Assembly (NCBI RefSeq): GCF_000002985.6 | Contig: NC_003281.10 | Location: forward strand, 9,610,001 to 9,674,000 | Direction: 5' to 3' | DNA: 64,000 nt | From: Caenorhabditis elegans | Taxonomy: Eukaryota; Nematoda; Chromadorea; Rhabditida; Rhabditidae | Part shown: in pieces, positions 34,001 through 45,959 of the stretch | Layout: every line of letters begins with the position of its first letter | How positions within the stretch are numbered: the stretch's first letter is position 1 | Position numbers and translations under genes: made by a program | The notes under the pieces: model-generated | What the model was told of the DNA's origin: nothing | The model's input: the letters and a program-made list of their open reading frames with translations, nothing else | Databases searched by the model: none

Positions 34001-36637
34001 TGGAAAAAAGAGTAATCGGTGGAGACAGAACACATGTACAGAAATAGAACGGTTACTACATTATTGTGAAATTTTGAAATCGAGAACTATGTGTGATTGC
34101 TCAGTTAAGGGGGAGGAGGCTGAGAAGAATTTATTTCTATGAAATTTTATAACTTCACAAACTTCAGTAAAAATATGAGGAATGCATCAACTTTTAATAA
34201 TCTATTTAATCATCAACTCTTGTAAAAATTGTCAAAGGATCACAGAAAATTGCCAAAGTTTGACAGAACGGTTTCTAATTTCGACACTAAGTTGTCATGT
34301 ACTACTAACTCAAACTTTCATCATAAACCTTTGCGTCATTATTTTCCAACAAAACTAATATAATATTTCAGAAGATTTTCTGACTTGATAATACCACAAT
34401 CTAACAACAAAATCCAGAAAATATTGTAGGCCTTCCTTCAAAAAATTGTAGACGGGAGGTCTGGAAGACTTAAAGAAACGAAAGAAAAAGTAGTGAAAAT
34501 TGGTTGAAATTGAATTGATGTTCCACAAAAAGTGATCACTGGGGAATTTTTATAAATTAATTTTACCTAACTTAGCATTAAGGATCCTATGATTTGTTAG
34601 CAATTCGCAAAAACCGTTCAGATTCGGTGCTAATCAAACTGTAATTTTTCCATTTTTTTTTTCGATACGATAATCCAACTTTTAAAATCAGAAACAAAAC
34701 TGAGAATTTCAATTTGTCAAAAAAAAAACTTTCAGCCACTATTTTAGATATCTAACTTTTCAACCAAACTTGAAAACATTCTAAATTCATATAGTATGTT
34801 CCCATTTCAATTCCTGATTCAAAAAGTTGGATTTATCATACTGAAATTTTTTGTAGATTTGTTGAGTTTGACCAACTGATAATTTTTCAGAATTGTTGGT
34901 TCATTTTTCAGCAATTAAACGTGTTGTAGAATTCACTAAAATATGTAATTTTCTTAATTTTTGAAGATCTTTGATCCATGTATTGTTATCACCTTCTCCG
35001 AAGGATGGTCACTCCGTTCATCCCACTCTAAAGTCTACTTGGACTTTTGAAATGTTACACAGTTTAAAAGTTTGCTCAAGCTCTCTACGAGATGCACATT
35101 TGATAACAAAGACGCAGACAGCTTGATGGCTACTACTGGTACGGTTGTGGAAAGTTGCATTGCACTTCCGTTTGCAAACACGCGTGGGAACGGGGGAAGA
35201 GAGAGGACAAAACGAAGATCTCTCCGTTTTGGGTCATTAGGTAAAAGTTATCGTACCTAGCGCGCCAGTGTGTATGTGTGTGTTTCTCGCTTTTCCAAAG
35301 GACATAACAAGAAGGCGATCTGATCAGTTTTGAAAATACGGATAAAAAGTAGGTCGCACTTTGCAGAGATGATGAAGTTCGATGATGCGGCAGTTGTTGA
35401 AGAAGAGAAGAGGCCTTTTACGAACTAAAGGAGGCGATAAAAAACTCGCAATTAATGAAGTAGTCTTGTCCGTTAGAGGATCCTTTTTCTCCGAACTAAT
35501 CAAGAACTACGCCCTACTTGTACTAAAAAAGGGTTATAAATCTTAGGTACAACCCTAAGATTTCAAATAGATACCTTTGAGGATTTGTATATGTGAGGTT
35601 TACCATTTTTAAATTGGAATACGCATAGGGGAACCTCTTCATAAGACTTGCTCAGAAGAGCCAACTTATCAATACGGCAAAAAATCAGTATAAATAAAAA
35701 ATACCATGCACTTTCTGCAATTGCAGGTAACGTCAGTTGGGATATTGTTTATGACTTGTCAAAGTAAAATATTCAGGTGCAAGACTAATAGATGAAAAAC
35801 GGTATCTGAATAAAATACCTAAAATGCCTTGTCAATAAATTTTGAACTTTTGAGAATTTTAGAACATATTTTGATGTTCAAAAACTTTATATTGTTGACT
35901 CTAAATTCATAAAATTTGAAAAAAAATGTTGAAATGTAAGGACTATAGTACTTTGTGTTTTAGCTCTACTTGTAGTTGTTTAGATTCCTGTTACAGTTGG
36001 TTATGAAAATTCTCCGAGCTAAATATATCTTTTTCAACAAAAATAGTTTTTAGGTTACCACTACAATGTCGTATTTAATTAACGAGTTTGAGCCATGAAC
36101 TTCAAAATTTTCAACAATGATAGTGCCCTCTTGAACCAAATTAGGTTAATATGTGCTTCCTGTTTTACAGTTCTGCCTCCAATTTTCATATTCTATTTGA
36201 AATTATCAAGTGATATCTCTGAATATGATAAGGAAAATATAGACAAAGGTATACATAATGGATAAACTTATGGAATGATAATACTATTTGAATGAGGGAA
36301 CCGGTTGTGTTGGAATTCCACACGAGAAGCATCAAATGCCGTAGAAAAAGAAAATTTGAATGATCATAGAATATTGATAAGAAGATAAGAAGAAAGCCGT
36401 AATCGGATATGTATACTTGTCAAGTACAGACTACTTTTGTTTTTCTCAAAAATGGGTAAGAAGTTGTGTGTGAAGTAGGTCACTAAGTGAAACTACTGTC
36501 ATTCTCCTTTTCCATCTCTTTCCCCCATTACCTATCCCGCAGATCCGCGGCAAACCGTAAAAGGGCACGCGATGTCCGGAGGGGACAGAGAGGTGAAAAA
36601 AGGAAAAGTGAAAGGATTACTGTAGATATGTACCTAC

Positions 36638-36834
36638 TGGTCTCGTGTTTCTCGAAGTCACAAACAATATCCGCGACTTCTTCTTCTTCTAAGTTTCCTT
36701 GCGGAAGGAGGTCCTCCGAATCTCGACCCGCCGCCACTTTCATTTTCATTGCGAACGAAAGATTGCCCTTTTCAGGATTACCCGTTTGTAGAATAAAGAA
36801 GGGTGAAGAAGTTGTATGTCCACAAAGCGGACAG
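36638..36834 (-). other. Cryptic exon-like frame with CPLCGH motif
   Basis: Open minus-strand frame between an acceptor CTCTCATAG (exon start 36834) and a donor ACCA|GTAGGT (end 36638). It would encode about 65 residues beginning with CPLCGHTTSSPFFILQTG and ending LEEEEVADIVCDFEKHET. The CxxC and acidic tail look protein-like, but no neighbouring exon joins in phase. The plus strand of the same interval is also open, so the reading is uncertain. Confidence 0.3.
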
Positions 36835-38639
36835 CTATGAGAGAAAAATGAAATGAAAAACTACTGGAGAGTACATAGAGTATTAGAAAGGAAAAAAAAG
36901 TTTGTCTTCTAGTGAAAGAGCTGACTCACATGTGCTACCGTAGCTTTTATTGACATCTTCTGTGTGACCGGGGGGATAGTTGAAGCTGTATGAATAGCGG
37001 AAACAATGAAAATGCCACGTCATTGGCCCATAATGTTTTGGTATCAAGTTACTCCAGTGATGTGCGAAATGATATTTGAATTCGGGAATCTTTACGATAT
37101 TGTTTGATAATGAAATCTTTATTGTAGACATTGTGAAAATGGCTCATTATTTTTGTAAGGCTTTCAGTTTCAAAAATTATCAGTATTTTGATTTGATTGT
37201 GAAATAAAGCTTGAACATTTTTATAGGTGCATTTTTACGAATTCGCGATTCTTTTGGAACCAAGCTCGAGTGATGCGAGCAATTCCATTTACAGTTGTGA
37301 AGCTCATTAAATTATTTTATTCAAATTTTAGGATATAAATTAGATACTCTAAGCTTAATTACATTTAAATAGTTTTATAAAACATCAAAGTTTTTAAATG
37401 TTCCTTTGACAAAGTAGATGTTTATTGCAACTATAGTAACCTTACAGTATCATTGCATGGCTTACAGTAATCCTTACATCATCAAAACACATATTAATGT
37501 TGGTGGACAACAGAAGAAACTGGGATCCACTTGTAAGGTTTTTCAAAATTTTCAGTCAAAGTTTCAGTAAATCGCCAAACTGTTCAATATCTCGGATTTT
37601 TGAGCAATGTTGAGCATTGATGCAGGTTCGAACCTCTATATTGGACTGAGTACATATAATTGAAATGTGATTAAATCACAAATACCTCAAAACAATTTTT
37701 TTGAGATATTTCGAGTATTCCTCTTTCTTAAAGTGAAAAAAGAACGATTGCTTCGTTTTCAACTATCATGTAAATTTTGGAAATCCATCAGGAATATTTT
37801 CTACAAGTCCTATTTTTTTAAAATAATGTTGAAGCTATCAAATGTTGAAATTTTGAACATACTAATGTTTCGAGTTTACAGAAACCTCCGACTTTTGGTA
37901 AATTTGGCACTTGACTAAAGCTTCTACTGAAAATTTATATATAATCTTAATTATGATAAATTTTAGATTTCAAATATCAAGGTTTGTTATAATTTTAGCT
38001 TTTAAAAATAATTTATTATTATCATTAAACCCAAAACTGTGACTTTCTTTCACTTTTTCTTGAAAACACTTTTCAACTCCAAAAAAATCGAATAAAAATC
38101 AATTGTTTAGATTATTTTTTGTATTCATATTATCGAAACCCAACTTTCTGAATGACTTTGCCCTCATTGTAGTTCCGATTGAGAACTGGCTACCTATCCG
38201 GATCAAATCATCTACATCATTGGTCTTTATCAGTTTCCTTTTCTCAATTAATTTGTTTTTATTTTCCAATCAGTTCCAATAAAATATAAATTAGTGTCTA
38301 TATACAACACATGACTTTTCCATAATCCAATCTTGTACTTGGAATAAGAATTGGCTTCAATCCCGAAACGAGTACTCTTCTCATTTGAAAAGTCAGTTAT
38401 ATAATGATGTCCTTGTTTCCATCAGTCCCTCTCTCTTTAGTCCATAGTTTCAAAACTTGTCGACCACCACTCGAATCGAGAGAACTGGATTCTATTGACC
38501 ATGCTTTTGCCCCTCCTAACAAACACATAAAGGACATACTACGGTAATTTCGGAAAATAACAAGGAGAAGAAGCTTAGACGACAAAAAAGGAGGATGATG
38601 AAGCTGAACAAGATTGAATAAAAGTTTTATAAAAAACCA

Positions 38640-38808
38640 ATGAGTTGATTTGATACAGATAAAGTCAGTTGTGAGAAGGGTCTTATAGGGATTTTTGTAG
38701 AATGGAAACTTATAGACTCCACAAGCAAACGTATACGGATATCTTTCGATGTTTTTATCAGTAACTTCGCAAAATTGGCATTGTGGACAAAACAAACACT
38801 ATCAAAAA
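38640..38808 (-). other. Cryptic Cys-rich exon-like frame
   Basis: After a TTTTTTGATAG acceptor-like site an open minus-strand frame reads CLFCPQCQFCEVTDKNIERY, then YTFACGVYKFPFYKNPYK. Cysteines are spaced like a zinc ribbon. The frame stays open for over 130 codons to 38397 but loses coding character. No ATG and no neighbour exon identified. Confidence 0.25.
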
Positions 38809-40453
38809 ATCATCGGCTCTGAGAATCCAAGAATCCTCATCGCCGTCCTTTGTTCTGCCCATCAAGTTCTTTTCCAATTTAAAATCTACTTTTTTTCAAT
38901 GTTTCCTTCTTTTTCTTCTCATCACAAGCAATCTGATTAGCAATCCGTGTCTGGCATCAGTCCAAGATATTGCAATCAGTCTCTTATCAGTCAAAATGGG
39001 CTTCAAGTAGAAAAAACATGAAGAGTCTACGCGCATAGTCATACCAAAATACCGGTTGAAGAATATAATACGTACAAAATATGAGATGTAGGCAAGAGAT
39101 GGAGGAAATGAGGAGCGACAAGTGATAAAGGTGATGTCTAACTGAAGAAATAGATACATATCAGCTAAACAATTAAATAGCCAATGGTCAGGGGATAATT
39201 TTATTCAAAGTATAAACTAAGAGGTGGGGTAGCGCAAGTGGGGGTAAATTTTAAAAACCACTCATATAGTGCCAAAATGGCCAAAAACCATAGTAAAACT
39301 TTTCAAATAATTAAAAAAAATTTTATTGACAGTCTAAAAGTGGCAATTACTGAATAGAGAGTTTTTGTGACTTTTTATGCTGGAAACAGGAATTGTTTCT
39401 CTGCATCAGATTTTGTGAGCTCCAAAACTGTTACATGCTCACCTGCTAGATGTAACTCACTCTCTAGAAGAGGTAAAAGGCAGTTATGTTGTCTGTGTAT
39501 CTCTACAGGCTCACAAGCCACTCTCTCTCTGCGGGGAAAAAACTGTAAAGATTATGCCGAAGAGAAAATAAAAAAATTTCCTTCAGAAACAAAATTTGAT
39601 AAATATTCCGAAATTTTGGAATGATAAGAAATTCGAAAAATTAAAATTTTTGAGTTTTCGATTTTCAAAAATATCAAAAAGTGGAGAACCTAGATCAGGA
39701 AGAATGATTATGCAAGAGAAGAGATAAAATTACAAACGATGCAAGCTGACAGTTGGCAAAGTTCCAAGAAGCAATCAGTCAATATGCTCACAAAGATTTT
39801 ACTACGAGTGAGCACGAGTTTAGAAAATGAGAATTCTGAAAGAGCACTTTAACAATAGAAATAAGAGGGACAGGAGGAAAAGACTAAACGTTTCTCAATT
39901 AGTCATTCCTCAAACCAGGTGAATCCAAGGAAAATGAGGGTAGTTGAATATGTAATGAACTGGTTACAGAGAAAGCACAAATCCTTTTGAATAGAATGTA
40001 AGAGTAAGTTGCGTATGTTTGAGCACAAAAATCTATGGTAGCCATGTAATACTTAACGGGCAAAAGGTGTAGAAAGGGAGTCCTGAATATTTTTCTAGGC
40101 AAACCTCAAAATTTGCCCAATTTTTTTTGTTCGAAGCTTGCCAAGTGTCAGATCAAACTTGGGCTCAACTTTATACAAGTTTTTTGCAACATCTGAATCA
40201 ATTTCCTATTCTTTTGGCAAAACCCGAACAACAAGTTATATCCGTGATAATCATTCGAAAAATAACATTTAAAAATGTGCGCACCATACTGTTCCAAAAT
40301 GGATTTTTCAGAAAAAACCTGCTGCGGATTTCAAGAACTGATTTATAATTCGAAAAGTTCTTCCGAAAAGTCGTTTTTGAAAATTCTTAATAACTCTACA
40401 AAAAAACAGAATACATTGTGAAATAAAAACCAATTCATTGTGAATGAGAGGAA

Positions 40454-41763
40454 TCATTGAATACTTGGTGCAAACTCGACGACTTTTCTTTGAACTTCTT
40501 CATTTGTTGAGTTGTTCTTGAACCAACAAGCCATAGATCTGTGGACAGTTCCGAATTGATCAATGTTGTCCACAATTCCGCATCTTTCAGCTCTCAAACT
40601 TGCCAACGTTTCCTTTGCGTTCACTTCCTTTCCTTTCTGAACTTGGAGCATTGCTGTGAAGAGTGTTAACATGGTTCCGGCTCGACCAGTACCATTCATG
40701 CTCATAAGAACAGTGTTCTGTAAGATTATTCTAATTAAGATGAGAAAATTAATTTTATATCTTACGTCATTAACCTTCATAACCTTCTCCATCGTTGCAA
40801 CCAAATCTGTCACAACCTCCAATCCTCTTTTCTGACGCCAGTTGTGCAAGTGGTACACTGTAGTGAGCAACGAGTTTGAGCATCCATCGGGAAAGATTTC
40901 CAAACAGTATTCAGTCATTCCGACAGCTGATTCAACCTTCTTATTGTTGACAAACATTTTTCCATAGGTGGAGTATGTTCCGCTCAGAAGAGGCAAGATT
41001 TGTTGAAGTGTCACCTCCAGGGGCATAACTGCAATAACTACTGAAGCTATGCTCTCCTGGTGGATCATTCTCCAGAAATCAGCGATGTCAGGCGCACTTG
41101 ACAGATCAGGAACTTGAGTCAGGATCATAGTTCGGTTGAAATCCGGAACTGTGATCTTGGCAGCACATATGAAACTCTCCGGACCATTCGTCAACTTCAC
41201 AAGCTTTTCTTCCGGGATTGGACAATCCGGAGCTCGTATTTTGTGCATGTTGTTCTTGAAAGAAGGGCACGAGTCCATCGGCGTTTTGAAGTTGTCGGTT
41301 TGTTTGAATGTCCCGCCAACATTGGTAGTTGCTGAAAAAAACATGATTGTTTTGATAGAAAATATCTAGCTGAAAACAAGAATGAGGAAAACTCACTGAA
41401 GAATCCATTCGCTACCATTCTCTTAGCAGGCTCTTCTTCACTCCATGGCTCTTTAACTTCTTCCTTCTTTTCTTCCTTTCTCTCTTCTTTCTTCTCCTCT
41501 TTTTTGTCATCCTTCTTCTCATCTTTCTGATCATCCATTCTAGTAGTTCCTTCACTTTGTCCTGATGATGATGGTTGAATAGTTTCACGAGAAGTGAATC
41601 CATTTCCCTTTGGTCCACGACTTTTTCGAGTTCTTCGACTTTTTTGACTTTTCTCGCCTGCCGGTTTCTTCTGTTTACTTTTACGTTCACTTCGAATTGA
41701 TCGATCATTTCCTGATTTTGATGTCTTCTTCTTCTTACGAGCAGATTTTTGAGATCTTTCCAT
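40454..41763 (-). CDS. Tyrosine-phosphatase-fold protein, catalytically dead
   Basis: Exons: 41397-41763, 40766-41331, 40454-40717, total 398 aa. The first about 120 residues are Lys/Glu/Arg-rich and disordered (KKDDKKEEKKEERKEEKKEE); the rest is a PTP domain of the type expanded in nematode germline and sperm genes. The active-site loop that should read HCSAGxGRTG reads MSMNGTGRAG: the nucleophile Cys is Ser317, the preceding His is Met, and only Arg323 remains. The WPD loop is also lost (HNWRQKRG). Hydrolysis is therefore not expected; binding of phosphotyrosine or a scaffold role is possible. The ATG directly follows CCCTTCAG. It is head-to-head with the kinase pseudogene. Specific gene name not recognised. 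Confidence 0.88.
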
Positions 41764-41792
41764 CTGAAGGGTTAAAGTTATTGTAAATTTAA

Positions 41793-41870
41793 GTAGGCAT
41801 AGTATAGGCAAGTAGGCAGGAGCGTAGGCAAACAGGTATGATACAGGTGTGTATGCCTTCGTACGTACTT
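41793..41870. repeat. GTAGGCA-type dispersed repeat
   Basis: TAGGCATAG, TAGGCAAGTAGGCAGGAGCGTAGGCAAACAGGTA: short tandem-like units related to those at 12660 and 44100, just upstream of the phosphatase-like start codon. Confidence 0.6.
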
Positions 41871-42333
41871 GCATTCACATTTTCCGCAAAACTTGAAAAC
41901 CGGAAAACCTTTGCTATTTTAGTTGAACCGCTTACCTTGAGACTATCCGATTGAGAAATAAATAAATAAATTTTGAAAACTAACTTTTTTACACATCAGA
42001 TTCTTATCAGTTGATTTTTGAAAATATTGTGATTAAAATTTAAAACGTGAACTTTTTCAGGATATTTTGGTACTAATTCAAATTTTAAATAAATATTCAA
42101 GGTAAGTGGCTGAAACGTGACAAACCAAACATAAAACCAATTTTTTCCCGCTGCTACGTGGCAAGAAGCTCTCACCTTTAATCACCACAAAATAAATTTA
42201 TTTCAACTTTTAAAACTTCTCGTGCAAAGTTTATCAACATGAAAAAACAATCAAAATCCACCATTCAAGCGCAGATCTAAAATCGGAGCTCACATTTGTA
42301 TTGTGGGTACTGATGAATATATTCTTTTTTCAG

Positions 42334-43949
42334 GAAAGTTCAATTTCTGCAAAGGAGAATGATAGTCAATCGAATAGAAGCCGTGAAAAAATCGCCCCAA
42401 AATCGGAGGGTTTAGTCACAGGACTTGATGAAACTGAATGGAAATCAAGGATTACAACTCCGGAAATTGTTTTAAAGGAGATTCGGACACTCGAAGGAGT
42501 TTCATATTATCATGGAATGGTGGCTAGAGATCTAGTTGAATCGAAGCTCACAAGATGCGGAGATTAGTTGATTCGAGCAACTGACAATCGTATTATGGAG
42601 TTCGAGTTCATTTTGTCATTTTTCAATAAAAAACGGATTCACAGTCATTTGACTATCAAGTAAGTAACTTTATAGGAAGAGTTTCGTAGGTAAAGCCGTG
42701 CGTCACGCTATTCTATTTCTGATAGTAAAGTAGCACTTAAAATATCGATTAATTTTTAATTTCAGATGCGACGTTGAAGCTGGCAAATGGGCTCTTGGAT
42801 TGTTGTCAGTCAATCAATTTTCATCAGTTATTGACCTCACCAACTTCTACAAAACTAATCCAATTGGAGCTGGCTTCTTCTTGAAACGAGCAATTTCCAA
42901 GGGAAAGTACATGATTGCTCATGATCGTATTAAATATTCTCCGAAAGACGTGAGTACTTAATACATACTAGGAAATAATAATAATCGATCGTTTAGGATC
43001 TACTCGGCACCGGAAATTTCAGTGATGTCTTCTGTGGAAAGCTCGAATTGGAGAATCAAATGGTGAATGTGGCACTGAAAACCACGAAACTTCTCGGCGA
43101 TACGATGGATCCAACAAAGAATGTGAAAGCCAATAAGATTAAAAAGGAAATTATCCAGGAGGCAGAAGTTATGAGTCAGCTTCGTCACGCAAATGTCACA
43201 TCGGTAAGGATTTTAGGAATGAGAAGTTCTTGATCTAAATATTTTCAGTTCTTTGGTAGTGCTGTCGATCGTTTACCGATTCTTCTGATCATTTAGTTCT
43301 GCAATGGTGGTAACCTTCAAGGACATCTCATCAAATTTGGAGACAGAATTGGAACTAATGAACGTTTTCTGTATTTGCATGATGCTTCAGCTGGCCTCAA
43401 TTACATTCATGCAATGTCTATCACTCATCGTGATATTGCTGCTCGTAACTGCCTCATCTCAGTCAATGGTTTTGTGAAGTTGTCTGATTTTGGAATGGGT
43501 CTTAAAGTTCGTCGAAATGAGAGTGCAATGAAAGCGGAAGACAACGGTGAAGAACCTCATCTGCCAGCTCGTTATTCGCCTTCTCAAAGATGTCCTCGTA
43601 TCTGCACCGACACAACGGACCACTGCAGACAAGTTTTATAACGAGGTAAGATTTTCAATCAAACGTTCTTTTGTTTTAATTTTAACTGACATTTTTTTCA
43701 GCTTCATGTCCTTTGTACTCAAAAAGGTACATTGTCATTGACCGGACTGACAATCAATCAAATTTGTGGAATCAGTCGTAAACGTGTTGAGCATGTAAGT
43801 TTGCAAAATAATTCTTCAAGAAATTGAATTTTCGGTGGGAAGGCTACATTCCACAAGTTGTCATCTGCGATAAGAATGGTAACGAGAGAGATTGGGGTGA
43901 TGCACTACAGGAGATTTTGGCTAATGTTGTTTGGAGGGGAAAGAAGTGA
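42334..43949 (+). pseudogene. FER/SPE-8-type SH2 plus tyrosine kinase pseudogene
   Basis: Non-receptor tyrosine kinase relic. Exon-like blocks: 42334-42659, 42766-42949, 42997-43203, 43249-43645, 43702-43794, about 43826-43949. SH2 begins YYHGMVARDLVESKLTRCGD and is then cut by TAG at 42565-42567 before LIRAT. The kinase has GTGNFSDV (P-loop), VALKTTK (Lys), HRDIAARNCL (catalytic loop) and DFGM. A second TAG at 43294-43296 interrupts the hinge just before FCNGGNL. After the activation segment the kinase frame ends at 43638-43640 and lacks the APE motif; the remaining blocks are open in another frame and do not look like kinase. Splice sites are still intact, suggesting recent decay. Confidence 0.82.
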
Positions 43950-44084
43950 AACATCGAGTTATCCCGGATCTTTTGAATCAGAACTCTTTTTTATTTGCAA
44001 CTCGAAATAAATGGCATGTATTGAATTATTTTTGTTTGTTTCAAGAACGCAATAATGTTACTACATATATTAAAGTGGGCCTCA

Positions 44085-44190
44085 ACTGTACGTCATCTAG
44101 AGCCTAGAAAGGCCGTCCGTTGTTGGCCACACAAAGTAAGTAGGCGGGCACGAAATAGGCGAGTAGGCTTGTAGGCAATAAGACATGAAG
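44085..44190. repeat. GTAGGCGGGCA-type dispersed repeat
   Basis: TAAGTAGGCGGGCACGAAATAGGCGAGTAGGCTTGTAGGCAA, split here by class: units of TAGGC at 5-15 nt spacing, between the pseudokinase and the Lys-rich gene. Confidence 0.55.
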
Positions 44191-44408
44191 TATTTAGTAA
44201 ATTATTTATAAACTTTTGGTAAAGAAGTTCATGAAGTTCCAGATTTAAAACTACTAAAAGAAAACGATTTATTCAAAAAGTAGTGTTCTATCACTTATGT
44301 GATTATTATCCTAAACTGTACGTAAAGTAGAGTAAAAGTACGAAAAAATGAGAGAAGTATTTTATTCTGATAGTGAGAAAAAGAATAAAATCAATATCAA
44401 AGTTCAGA

Positions 44409-45859
44409 TCAAGAAATCTTGATAATCCCTGCATTCTCTACGGCCTTCTTCTTTTCAGGAACTTCAATCTCAACTGAAGATGTCGTCACAGTCTTCTTAT
44501 TGTCTTCTTTACCAGGTGTCAATCCGCCATTACCTGCATCTGGAGTTGTTGTTGGAGCTGGCTTCACGATCTTCTCATTCAACTTGTTCTTCCCATCCTT
44601 TAAGGATGTTTCAGTTCCCTTCTTTTTCTCCTTTTTAATCTTTTCTTGTTCTCCATTGTCAGGCTCGGAATTCGTACGCTTAAACAATTAAATTATAAAT
44701 CTAAAAAACAATAAAAGAGTACCTCTGGTTCATCTTTCGTTGGAGCTGGTAGATCTTGTGACTGCGTCGTAGCTAATGTTTTGGCTTCTTTCCGTTTCCG
44801 TGACTCAGACAATAGAGGTTTTGTGACAGTTTTTGAAGGTGTCTTTTTCACGTTTCTGTCCGATCCCTTCTTACTGAAAGTATATTAAATTGGAAAAGGA
44901 GGGATGTTATTAGGGACAAAAAGGGACGTCCCGTGCGACAGCGGACTACAACCGGATAAATAACCGGACAAATGGTTTGCCCGATATTTTCCCGCTGTTC
45001 CCGGAACTCCCCGTATGCTCATAACAGCCTCACTCACTTCTCAACAGATTTATCTCCACCATTGGGAACTACTTCCTTCTTCTTCTCGTTTGATCCTTTT
45101 TCTGATGGTGCAACGTATCCTTCTCGTGATCCTGTATACACATTTGTATCTGGTTTATCTGTCAGATCTGATTCTATAGTAGGAGAGGTTGTTGCTTCTT
45201 GATTTTGAAGCGGTGTTTTTATGTGAGTTTCGTGAGTCAATGATGTGAAATTCCCGCTGAAAATTGCTTTCTTTTTCATTAAAAGTGAAGCAATTGGATG
45301 TGAACGTACCTGACCAAGGCAGTCACAAAACAGTTTGCAGTAGATCCGATTGGTTTGAACGTGAGTTTCAATCCTCTTTCTGTCACCAAATTCACCAAAA
45401 AATCTCCTGCTTTCTCGCAGATTACTCCCATACTTTTCAATTCGTGAAGGGGATACATTTGGCCAATCAGAGGTTGTCTGGAAGCACATATTTTACATAT
45501 TAAATGGAAATACATATAGTCATTCCCTGCATAGATATTCGAAGGTGTGACTGGTACACTTCTCCCCGCCGGGCGTGTAGCGTACCCCCTTAGAATGCAA
45601 ATTGCCAATTTTTTCAAACTCACGAGTAAATGAAGATTTTTCCAGCCGGCTCACCATCCACTTTGACCAGAATCGCCTTTTGTTGTTCCCATTTCGATCT
45701 TCCTATCTTTACCTCTACTTGACAACATCCCGAGTTCGGAAGCGAGCACAGAGAATTCTGAGTTTTTTTTAAATGAAAAGAAATGTTACTCGCTTTATCC
45801 AAGAAAAAGAAACGTACCTGCTCTGGCAGTGAAATGTATTTTGGTTTCACCGAGCACAT
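44409..45859 (-). CDS. Nematode-type protein, small N-terminal domain and Lys-rich tail
   Basis: Six exons: 45818-45859, 45624-45757, 45310-45477, 45038-45256, 44723-44873, 44409-44678, in phase throughout, 327 aa. Residues 1-115 form a compact domain (MCSVKPKYISLPEQ; VEVKIGRSKWEQQKAILVKV; PAGKIFIYS; LKLTFKPIGSTANCFVTALV) whose alternating strands suggest a PH-like fold; that is inference. The rest is disordered and rich in Lys, Glu, Thr and Pro (SESRKRKEAKTLATTQSQ). The last exon uses the acceptor TTTAAG at 44678; the upstream TTTTTTAG would lead into a stop. It lies beside the phosphatase-like and kinase-like loci, and a germline or sperm role is possible but unproven. Confidence 0.82.
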
Positions 45860-45933
45860 AGTTTGTTATGAATATTTTAAGAATATTTAAAATTGTGAAG
45901 ATATCGAGAAATGTTCTTAATTTTTATGAAATT

Positions 45934-45947
45934 GGGGGGGGGGGGGG
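45934..45947. repeat. G14 homopolymer
   Basis: Fourteen consecutive G about 75 bp upstream of the start codon at 45859. Same class as the C15 tract at 28886. Confidence 0.95.
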
Positions 45948-45959
45948 TATAAGGACGGA

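Larger units (their letters stand above)
27117..40453. other. 13-kb gene-poor region upstream of gei-13
   Basis: No complete gene could be built. The region alternates AT-rich DNA with GC-rich islands (about 27700-27810, 28200-28280, 29390-29600, 30180-30440, 31090-31180, 32130-32330, 33480-33960, 35150-35260, 36490-36830). These may be enhancers, alternative promoters or unrecognised exons. Repeats, a GA tract, a C15 tract and three cryptic frames are listed separately. Confidence 0.6.

Noticed and set aside
36883-37137. 82-codon minus-strand frame with HYGPMTWHFHCFRYSYSF
   Set aside because: It has an ATG and a possible GTGAGT donor, but its phase does not join the block at 36834 and its composition is odd; kept out of the feature list.
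37620-37640. AGGTTCGAACCT resembling a tRNA T loop
   Set aside because: It is a simple palindrome; the flanking sequence does not fold as a tRNA.
42565-43296. UAG recoding as an explanation for the two stops in the kinase
   Set aside because: No recoding signal is visible, and the 3' frame is also broken, so decay is simpler.
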